Shown here piece by piece: positions 1 to 4,214 of a stretch of DNA of 5,418 nt. The stretch is from assembly GCA_002427975.1 (NCBI GenBank), contig DIZT01000121.1, positions 1-5,418 on the forward strand. The letters run 5' to 3'. The position numbers and the translations under genes were made by a program. The notes under the pieces are model-generated. The model saw only the letters and a program-made list of their open reading frames with translations, did not search any database and was not told where the DNA came from. The stretch's first letter is position 1; each line of letters opens with the position of its first letter. The stretch is from Micrococcaceae bacterium UBA6021. GTDB lineage: Bacteria; Actinomycetota; Actinomycetes; Actinomycetales; Micrococcaceae.

Positions 1-55
1 TGCTCTACACCGTAGTAGGCACTAGGGCTGGAGCTGGATGACGCTTGCCGGTTCG

Positions 56-69
56 CCCGGCGCGCCGGG
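56..69. repeat. 14-bp perfect GC palindrome upstream of ectA
   Basis: The sequence CCCGGCGCGCCGGG is identical on both strands. It lies 36 bp before the ATG at 106 and 66 bp before the ectA ATG. A weak promoter-like pairing surrounds it (TTCGCC at 52-57 and TAGCTG at 75-80, 17 bp apart), so the palindrome would fall in the spacer of that promoter if it is real. It could be an operator or simply a GC-rich chance palindrome. It is not the AT-rich site expected for the MarR-type ectoine regulators EctR/CosR. Confidence 0.4.
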
Positions 70-105
70 GCGGATAGCTGTCAAATCGGGGGGAGCGGAG
101 TTGAT

Positions 106-135
106 ATGGCCCCGATTCCCGTTACTTTGGAATAG
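106..135 (+). other. Nine-codon upstream frame abutting ectA (leader peptide or cut-off EctA start)
   Basis: An ATG at 106 encodes M-A-P-I-P-V-T-L-E and then TAG at 133-135, directly followed by the ectA ATG at 136. The upstream ATG has a good Shine-Dalgarno site, GGAG at 97-100 with a 5-nt gap, and a G-run with a second GGGAG at 91-95. The ectA ATG has only a weak GGAA at 129-132. The short frame and ectA share the same reading frame, separated by one amber codon. Two readings fit: a leader peptide that hands ribosomes to ectA by stop-start coupling, or an original EctA start cut off by a nonsense change and rescued by re-initiation. Nothing in the peptide (no run of one amino acid) points to an attenuator. 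Confidence 0.4.
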
Positions 136-645
136 ATGGTTGAACAACTTGCAGAAACCCAGACAAGTCCGAGGCTCGAAGCAGAATTCCACCAACCAAC
201 CCCGAATGACGGGCAGTCCCTGTGGCGCATGGCCAGGGATTCGAAGGTCCTCGACCTGAACTCGTCCTACTCCTACCTGCTGTGGTGCCGTGACTTCGCC
301 GCGGCCTCGATCATGGCCACGGTGGACGGCGAACCGGCCGGTTTCATCACCGGTTACATGCGCCCCGGTGAGCCCGGCACCTTGATGGTGTGGCAGGTGG
401 CCGTGGACGAGGCGTTCCGCGGCAGGAAACTGGCGGCCTCGATGCTTGACCGGCTGGCGATACAGGTGGACGCCAGCCGTGTTGAAACGACAATTACCGC
501 CGATAACGAAGCCTCGATCCGGCTGTTCGCCGGATTCGCCACACGGCGTAGAGCGGCGTTGGAACGCCGGCCACTCTTCACCCGGGACCTGTACCCGGAC
601 GGGCATGACACCGAGTTTCTCTACCGGATCGGTCCGCTGGACTGA
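136..645 (+). CDS. ectA: L-2,4-diaminobutyrate N-gamma-acetyltransferase (ectoine synthesis, step 2)
   Basis: EctA is a cytoplasmic GNAT-fold enzyme that moves acetyl from acetyl-CoA to the gamma-amino group of diaminobutyrate, giving N-gamma-acetyl-diaminobutyrate, the EctC substrate. At 169 aa it has a normal length. The EctA signature L-D-L-N-S-x-Y-x-Y-L-L-x-C-R-D-F lies at residues 39-54. V-W-Q-V-A-V-D (85-91) followed by R-G-R-K-L-A (95-100) is the beta4 strand and acetyl-CoA pyrophosphate loop. T-A-D-N-E-A-S-x-x-L-F (121-131) is the second GNAT half, and the protein ends R-I-G-P-L-D as EctA proteins commonly do. The start cannot lie further upstream because TAG is the preceding codon. 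The Shine-Dalgarno match at this ATG is poor, so expression may depend on translation of the short frame at 106-135. The stop is 30 bp before ectB, which implies one operon. Confidence 0.95.
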   Translation: MVEQLAETQTSPRLEAEFHQPTPNDGQSLWRMARDSKVLDLNSSYSYLLWCRDFAAASIMATVDGEPAGFITGYMRPGEPGTLMVWQVAVDEAFRGRKLAASMLDRLAIQVDASRVETTITADNEASIRLFAGFATRRRAALERRPLFTRDLYPDGHDTEFLYRIGPLD

Positions 646-675
646 TCCGACGCAATAGATGAAGGAAGCCTTTCC

Positions 676-1947
676 ATGACAGACATTTTCGAAACACTTG
701 AATCAGAGGTCCGAAGTTACAGCCGCAGCTGGCCTGCCGTTTTCGAGCGCGCCAACGGCAGCTCACTGACCAGCGAGGACGGGCGAACCTATCTGGACTT
801 CTTCTCCGGCGCTGGCGCACTGAACTACGGCCACAACAACCCTGCCCTCCTGCAGCCGCTCCTCGAATACCTGGTCAGCGGCGCCGTGGTGCATTCGCTG
901 GATATGAAGACTCCGGCCAAACGGAAGTTCCTGCGGACGTTCCAGGATGTCATCCTCAAACCGCGGAATCTCGACTACAAAGTCATGTTCCCCGGACCGA
1001 CCGGCACTAACTCCGTGGAAGCGGCGCTGAAACTTGCCCGCAAGGTCACCGGCCGCCAGCACATCCTCAGCTTCACCAATGCGTTTCACGGAATGACCCT
1101 GGGGTCACTGTCGGTCACCGGTAATTCGATGAAGCGCAAGGGCGCCGGCATCCCGCTGACCAACAGCTCCAAGATCCCCTATGACGATTACTTCGACGGC
1201 GAGACGGCCGACTTCCTCTGGCTTGAGCGCGTGCTTGAGGACAGCGGTTCCGGCGTTGACAAGCCGGCCGCTGTGATCGTGGAGACCGTCCAGGGCGAGG
1301 GCGGCCTGAACGCAGCCCGGGCGGAGTGGCTGCGCGGACTGTCCGAACTGTGCGAGAGGTACGGGATCCTGCTGATCGTCGACGACGTGCAGGCGGGCTG
1401 CGGCCGCACCGGAACCTTCTTCAGCTTCGAAGAGGCCGGCATCACTCCGGACATCGTCTGCCTGTCCAAGTCCATTTCCGGCTTCGGACTCCCGCTGGCA
1501 CTGACCCTGTTCCGTCCGGAATTGGACATCTGGAGCCCGGGCGAGCACAACGGTACTTTCCGCGGCCACAACCCTGCGTTCGTCACCGGCACAGCCGCAC
1601 TGGAGACCTACTGGAGCGATGGCGCCTTCCAGAAGCAGGTAGGTGCGCGGATCGTCCAGCTGCACGAAGGACTGGAGCGCATCGCCGCATCGGTCGAGGG
1701 CGCCAGCGTCCGCGGCCGCGGGCTGTTGTCCGGGGTCATCTTCGCGGACCTGGAAACGGCCGGGAAGATTGCCGCCGAAGCCTACGAGCGCGGTCTCCTG
1801 GTGGAGACTTCCGGCCCGGAGAGCGAAGTAGTCAAACTGATGCCCGCCCTGACCATCAGTGCTGAGGACCTGGACCGTGGCCTCGACATCCTGATGGAAG
1901 CGACCCGCGCAGTCGCTGGTGTCCCTGAACTCGCCGGAGCGCTCTGA
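676..1947 (+). CDS. ectB: L-2,4-diaminobutyrate:2-oxoglutarate aminotransferase (ectoine synthesis, step 1)
   Basis: EctB is a PLP-dependent class III aminotransferase that converts L-aspartate-beta-semialdehyde and glutamate to L-2,4-diaminobutyrate and 2-oxoglutarate, the entry step of ectoine synthesis. At 423 aa it is full length. Visible landmarks are [11 protein letters not shown] (107-117, cofactor phosphate loop), A-F-H-G (136-139), Q-G-E-G-G (206-210), [12 protein letters not shown] (235-246, with D236 expected to contact the PLP ring nitrogen), S-K-S-I-S-G-F-G (264-271, with K265 the Schiff-base lysine) and G-T-F-R-G-H-N-P (293-300). The ATG has a strong ribosome binding site, GAAGGAAG at 661-668, 7 nt away. 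It sits between ectA (30-bp gap) and ectC (47-bp gap) in the same direction, so co-transcription is expected. No damage is seen. Confidence 0.97.
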   Translation: MTDIFETLESEVRSYSRSWPAVFERANGSSLTSEDGRTYLDFFSGAGALNYGHNNPALLQPLLEYLVSGAVVHSLDMKTPAKRKFLRTFQDVILKPRNLDYKVMFPGPTGTNSVEAALKLARKVTGRQHILSFTNAFHGMTLGSLSVTGNSMKRKGAGIPLTNSSKIPYDDYFDGETADFLWLERVLEDSGSGVDKPAAVIVETVQGEGGLNAARAEWLRGLSELCERYGILLIVDDVQAGCGRTGTFFSFEEAGITPDIVCLSKSISGFGLPLALTLFRPELDIWSPGEHNGTFRGHNPAFVTGTAALETYWSDGAFQKQVGARIVQLHEGLERIAASVEGASVRGRGLLSGVIFADLETAGKIAAEAYERGLLVETSGPESEVVKLMPALTISAEDLDRGLDILMEATRAVAGVPELAGAL

Positions 1948-1994
1948 ACCGCCCCGGATAGCAGTAAACAAACCGAGCAGATTGAGGATCACCC

Positions 1995-2393
1995 ATGATT
2001 GTCACCAACCTGACCGATCTGAATGAGACCGAACGCGACGTGAAGTCCGAGACCTGGCGCAGCCGCCGTATGATCCTGGCGGGAGAGGGCGTGGGGTTTT
2101 CCTTCCACGACACTGTCATCTACGCCGGCACAAGCTCCACTTTCCACTATGCCAACCACGTGGAGGCCGTGTACTGCGTGCAGGGCGAGGGGACATTGAC
2201 CAACGAGGTCACCGGGGACGTCCACGATCTTCGGGACGGCACCATGTACCTTCTGGACGGCAATGAAAAGCACACTGTTCAAGCCGAATCTGAGCTGCGG
2301 ATGGCATGCGTGTTCAATCCGCCGGTCACTGGACGTGAGGTCCACGACGAAAACGGGGTATACCCACTCGTCGAAGCAGCGCCGACCAGCTGA
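1995..2393 (+). CDS. ectC: L-ectoine synthase (ectoine synthesis, step 3)
   Basis: EctC is a small cupin metalloenzyme that closes N-gamma-acetyl-diaminobutyrate into the cyclic osmolyte ectoine with loss of water. The 132-aa length is typical. The start M-I-V-T-N-L-T-D-L is characteristic of the family. The iron ligands established for EctC (Glu57, Tyr85 and His93 in the studied enzymes) fall at exactly those positions here: E57 in H-V-E-A-V-Y, Y85 in G-T-M-Y-L-L-D and H93 in N-E-K-H-T. The cupin strand C-V-Q-G-E-G (61-66) and the late R-E-V-H-D-E-N-G-V-Y-P (114-124) are also intact. The ribosome binding site is GAGGA at 1984-1988, 6 nt before the ATG. It is the last intact gene of the operon; the ectD remnant begins 21 bp after its stop. 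Confidence 0.97.
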   Translation: MIVTNLTDLNETERDVKSETWRSRRMILAGEGVGFSFHDTVIYAGTSSTFHYANHVEAVYCVQGEGTLTNEVTGDVHDLRDGTMYLLDGNEKHTVQAESELRMACVFNPPVTGREVHDENGVYPLVEAAPTS

Positions 2394-2414
2394 CTCCGGT
2401 AGGAAAACTGCAAG

Positions 2415-2552
2415 GTGGACCGAGGTCGACAGTTGCTCGGATCTGACGTTTACATTCATCAGAGCCGGGTGAACTTCAAGCCCGGATTCGAGGGCAAGCC
2501 GGACAAAGTTACGCTGACGGACTTCACTGACCGCTACGGAATCGGGGCTTGA
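2415..2552 (+). pseudogene. ectD: ectD remnant: ectoine 5-hydroxylase with its core deleted
   Basis: Reading from 2415 gives 45 codons. Residues 1-28 contain [20 protein letters not shown] and then E-G-K, a hallmark stretch of EctD, the iron/2-oxoglutarate dioxygenase that turns ectoine into 5-hydroxyectoine. In intact EctD this is followed at once by the iron-binding segment W-H-S-D-F-E-T-W-H. Here it jumps in frame to [15 protein letters not shown], which matches a region about 75-80 residues later in the family. Roughly the first 80-100 residues and everything after this point, including the distal iron-binding His, are also absent. The TGA at 2550-2552 belongs to the inverted repeat of the adjoining element. 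The remnant sits right behind ectC, the usual ectABCD order. A GTG at 2415 with AGGA at 2401-2404 might allow translation, but no hydroxylase activity is possible. Confidence 0.88.
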
Positions 2553-2576
2553 GGACCAATGCTCGGAAAAGTCACG
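2550..2576 (+). repeat. Left terminal inverted repeat of the MITE-like element
   Basis: This 27-bp end matches the reverse complement of 2753-2779 at 26 of 27 positions. Its first three bases, TGA, act as the stop codon of the ectD remnant. Confidence 0.9.
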
Positions 2577-2582
2577 CTTAGA

Positions 2583-2618
2583 CCGGGTGTCGGGAAAGGA
2601 TCGTCTACCGATACCCGG
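2583..2618 (+). repeat. Stem-loop inside the MITE-like element
   Basis: CCGGGTGTCGG (2583-2593) can pair with CCGATACCCGG (2608-2618) across a 14-nt loop. That is 11 pairs in RNA if one G-U is allowed. There is no following T-run, so it is not a standard intrinsic terminator. Being downstream of the ect operon, it could still fold in read-through transcript and protect or end the message. Confidence 0.45.
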
Positions 2619-2752
2619 CCGCGAGGAACGAAACGCGGTAAATCCCTGCCGATAAGCCGTGTTGGGAAACAACGACGAAAACCCTAGTGACAACAGGATC
2701 GACGTGCTCAAGAACAAAATTGCCCGCCAGATCAGGGAAGACCAATCACTAA

Positions 2753-2779
2753 CGTGACTTTCCCGAGCATTGGTCCTCA
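2753..2779 (-). repeat. Right terminal inverted repeat of the MITE-like element
   Basis: This is the reverse complement of 2550-2576 with one mismatch. It ends 33 bp before the stop codon of the leftward kfrA-like gene, so the element fills the space between two convergent transcription units. Confidence 0.9.
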
Positions 2780-2812
2780 CCCCCTAGGTGGAGAACGATT
2801 TGGCTTTCCTGG

Positions 2813-3415
2813 TCACCGGGACGGCTTCGTTTCCGGTGTGACGCGTTGCAGCAGTGCGTTGTGTACCTCCTGCAACGTGCTGCTGCGGGCCTCTGCTGTG
2901 GCCAGCCTGGTCGCCGCCTCTGACGCGTCTTGGACGGCTGTCCGCTCTGCTGCGCGTGCCGCTTCCAGCTGGTCGCCCATGTCGGCCAGCTGACTGCCCA
3001 TGTCGGTGAGCCGGGATTCGAGCTCGGCCATCCTGTCCGTGAATTCGACGCCGGCCGCGTCCTTCTCCGCGGTCACGCGGTCGAGGTCTGACACCAACTC
3101 GGCGATCTCAACGTCCTTGTCCTTACGCTCCTGCGCCCAGGCTGCTTCCACGGCGGCGTGGCGTTCGGCCGCCATGGTGGAGGCTTCTGCCCAGCATGTT
3201 CCTGCCAGGCGGGCAGCCTGCTCCAGGAGGGCCGCGGGCGTTGCGGCGACCTGCCCGCCGGCTGCGTGCTTTTCCTCTGACCATTCTTTGAGGTAGCGGG
3301 TGGAGTCGGCGTTGCTGACGCCGGCTGCGGCGCGCACCGTCGAGACCGTGGGGCGGCGCTCGGCACTGATCTGCTCGGCGGCAGCGTACACACGGTCTTT
3401 CACACTCAACGTCAT
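2813..3415 (-). CDS. KfrA-like plasmid DNA-binding / coiled-coil protein
   Basis: This 200-aa protein has the layout of plasmid KfrA proteins. Residues about 5-47 form a helical DNA-binding head with the family pattern R-V-Y-A-A-A-E then R-P-T-V-S-T-V-R-A-A-A-G-V then T-R-Y-L-K-E-W. After an Ala-rich linker, residues about 85-190 are a long charged alpha-helix with heptad spacing (for example L-T-D-M-G-S-Q then L-A-D-M-G-D-Q), which predicts a coiled-coil tail. The heptads around residues 137-150 are a near-exact 21-bp tandem repeat in the DNA. In the known family, KfrA autorepresses its promoter and builds filaments that aid plasmid maintenance. Here it would mark a captured or integrated plasmid segment. 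The ATG at 3413-3415 has GGAG about 11 nt upstream. No stop or frameshift is seen. It is convergent with the ect operon and downstream of the ssb tail. Confidence 0.8.
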   Translation of the reverse strand: MTLSVKDRVYAAAEQISAERRPTVSTVRAAAGVSNADSTRYLKEWSEEKHAAGGQVAATPAALLEQAARLAGTCWAEASTMAAERHAAVEAAWAQERKDKDVEIAELVSDLDRVTAEKDAAGVEFTDRMAELESRLTDMGSQLADMGDQLEAARAAERTAVQDASEAATRLATAEARSSTLQEVHNALLQRVTPETKPSR

Positions 3416-3441
3416 GGCGGAGTCTCTCCAAGAAATAGGAA

Positions 3442-3475
3442 TAGTAGTAGGAGTAGTAGTAATGAAACTACTACT
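3442..3475 (-). promoter_or_regulatory. AGTAGT-type repeat: candidate operator/promoter of the kfrA-like gene
   Basis: On the + strand, AGTAGTAGT (3452-3460) and ACTACTACT (3467-3475) form a perfect 9-bp inverted repeat with a 6-bp spacer. A further TAGTAGTAG copy lies at 3442-3450. The block is 27-60 bp before the kfrA-like ATG. On the - strand, TTGCTA (3486-3481) and ATTACT (3463-3458) with a 17-bp gap, or TACTAT at 3446-3441, could serve as promoter boxes, so the repeats would overlap the promoter. KfrA proteins are known to bind inverted repeats in their own promoters, and autoregulation is therefore the obvious inference. It could also be an iteron-like or simple-sequence repeat. Confidence 0.55.
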
Positions 3476-3534
3476 GAACTTAGCAACTATTAGAAAGGCG
3501 GTTCGGAGTCGGGGGCGCTGCCCCAGCCGCCGGA

Positions 3535-3565
3535 GCCGCCGCCGGCTGCAGGTGTCGCCCAGGGG
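3535..3565 (-). repeat. 31-bp direct repeat, copy 1 (ssb linker)
   Basis: It is identical to 3619-3649 except at one base (3547 against 3631). It encodes P-W-A-T-P-A-A-G-G-G in the ssb frame. The copies are offset by 84 bp, exactly 28 codons. Confidence 0.9.
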
Positions 3566-3618
3566 TCATCCTTCGGTGGTTCCTGGCCTGTCTGGGTGGC
3601 CGTGCCCTGGTTGCCGAA

Positions 3619-3649
3619 GCCGCCGCCGGCGGCAGGTGTCGCCCAGGGG
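3619..3649 (-). repeat. 31-bp direct repeat, copy 2 (ssb linker)
   Basis: Second copy of the P-W-A-T-P-A-A-G-G-G coding unit. The near-identity at DNA level points to a recent duplication or to gene conversion within the SSB linker. Confidence 0.9.
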
Positions 3650-3690
3650 CGATGGGTGGGCTTTGTGTCTGTCGACGCTCCAGCCGGCGA

Positions 3691-4014
3691 CTATTCCGCA
3701 GCCGACCATTGGTCGCTGACCGGGTAAACCATCTGCTGGGCACCGGCTACAACGCCAACCAGATGAGCTACGACCTCGCCAGGCTGCGCCGCAACGGCCT
3801 CATCGAACGCCGGCCACACAGCAACACCTACATTCTCACCACCGAAGGCCAGCGCGTCGCCCTGTTCTACACCAAGGTCCACAACCGGTTCCTGCGCCCC
3901 CTCCTGGCAGCCGACAAACCGCCGGCACCGGCACCACTACGCCAAGCGCTGGCAACCATCGACCGCCACATCAACGGCTACATCGACGAAGCCCGGATGA
4001 AAAACGCTGCCTAA
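3691..4014 (+). pseudogene. C-terminal remnant of a winged-helix protein
   Basis: From about 3691 the frame reads L-F-R-S-R-P-L-V-A-D, then Q-M-S-Y-D-L-A-R-L-R-R-N-G-L-I-E-R, then Y-I-L-T-T-E-G-Q-R-V-A-L-F-Y-T-K-V-H-N-R, ending A-R-M-K-N-A-A and TAA. The middle has the helix-turn-helix plus wing layout of DNA-binding winged helices. As I recall them, similar C-termini occur on longer actinobacterial proteins often found near mobile elements; the name and function are not known to me. The frame stays open upstream to an ATG at 3652, but residues 1-13 from there are only the reverse strand of the ssb tail, so that start is an accident of the junction. No ribosome binding site is evident. I treat it as a 5'-truncated gene, although a short hybrid protein of 120 aa could be made. 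Confidence 0.6.
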
Positions 4015-4029
4015 AACTCAAGACAAACA

Positions 4030-4170
4030 TCAAAGTTCTGACCACCAAGGAACGCTAGGGTTGGTTTCGAGGACGAGTTGGAAGAATTGGTGGGCTTTGC
4101 TGCCTCTGCCTTCCCACCAGCTGATGTAGCCGATAGGGGCGGAGTGTTGGATGCTGGTTCCGGCGGGACT
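4030..4170 (-). pseudogene. Short coding-like remnant of unknown family
   Basis: In the roughly 200-bp gap before the transporter gene, one - strand frame looks protein-like. It runs from about 4170 to TGA at 4032-4030 and includes I-G-Y-I-S-W-W-E-G-R-G, then A-H-Q-F-F-Q-L-V-L-E, and ends V-P-W-W-S-E-L. Third positions are mostly G or C, as in the neighbouring genes, and the aromatic-rich residues are unlike random GC-rich frames. There is an in-frame TAG at 4173-4171 and no start, so only a C-terminus would be preserved. I do not recognise the family. It converges on the winged-helix remnant, fitting the scrap of mobile DNA between two intact loci. It may be chance. Confidence 0.3.
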
Positions 4171-4201
4171 CTAGCCCTCGTCACGCAGGCAGGATGCCAC
4201 T

Positions 4202-4207
4202 TAAGCT
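4202..4207 (+). promoter_or_regulatory. Possible -10 box for a leaderless transporter mRNA
   Basis: TAAGCT fits the actinobacterial TAnnnT -10 pattern. It ends 7 nt before the ATG at 4215, so transcription could start at the A of that ATG. No good -35 box is seen. The ATG at 4215 has no Shine-Dalgarno site, which is what a leaderless start would look like. Confidence 0.25.
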
Positions 4208-4214
4208 TGGTGCC

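Larger units (their letters stand above)
2550..2779. mobile_element. MITE-like 230-bp element with long terminal inverted repeats
   Basis: The two ends, beginning TGAGGACCAATGCTCGG and ending with its reverse complement, pair over 27 bp with a single mismatch (2567 against 2762). Pairing continues for 4 more bp after a one-base gap. The interior of about 170 bp has no credible gene and is less G/C-rich than the neighbouring genes. A short, non-coding DNA segment bounded by such repeats fits a miniature inverted-repeat transposable element mobilised in trans by some transposase. I do not recognise the end sequence as belonging to a particular IS family. No target duplication is visible: GGGCT precedes the left end and CCCCC follows the right end. 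So either the insertion was followed by deletion on one side, or the element moves without duplication. It lies exactly at the point where ectD sequence ends. Confidence 0.72.
3490..3690 (-). pseudogene. ssb: 3' remnant of ssb (single-stranded DNA-binding protein tail)
   Basis: Read leftward, this frame ends G-W-G-S-A-P-D-S-E-P-P-F and then TAA (3492-3490). That acidic tip with terminal P-P-F is the universal SSB peptide that docks DNA-repair and replication proteins. The preceding Gly/Pro/Gln-rich stretch, with two copies of P-W-A-T-P-A-A-G-G-G, is the disordered linker of actinobacterial SSBs. About 67 codons are open. A TAG in the same frame at 3693-3691 closes it upstream, and beyond that the sequence belongs to a different protein on the other strand, so the whole OB-fold domain is missing. 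It lies 74 bp upstream of the kfrA-like gene in the same direction, which suggests an original plasmid ssb-kfrA pair. The exact left boundary of true SSB sequence is uncertain. Confidence 0.82.

Noticed and set aside
22..606. 194-codon - strand frame opposite ectA
   Set aside because: It is a shadow of ectA, whose GNAT motifs are clear; this frame shows no family features.
1105..1992. Long - strand open frame of 295 codons opposite ectB
   Set aside because: It is the mirror of a strongly supported ectB in GC-rich DNA, and its residues are low-complexity Gly/Ala/Gln/Arg with no recognisable domain.
2659..2757. Small GTG-started + strand frame of 32 codons inside the MITE-like element, with a charged helical-looking end
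   Set aside because: It has no ribosome binding site and no recognised homology, and it ends within the terminal repeat. It is too short to support as a gene.
1989..2780. 263-codon - strand frame covering ectC, the ectD remnant and the MITE-like element
   Set aside because: It spans three unrelated sequences. Its hydrophobic patch lies in the element interior and is not evidence of a membrane protein.
3000..3296. 98-codon + strand frame rich in Ser and Ala opposite the kfrA-like gene
   Set aside because: It is the complement of the Ala/Glu-rich coiled-coil; composition alone explains it.
3300..3719. 139-codon + strand frame across the kfrA promoter and ssb tail
   Set aside because: The SSB tip and the KfrA head are recognisable on the other strand, while this frame is Arg/Pro/Ser-rich antisense.
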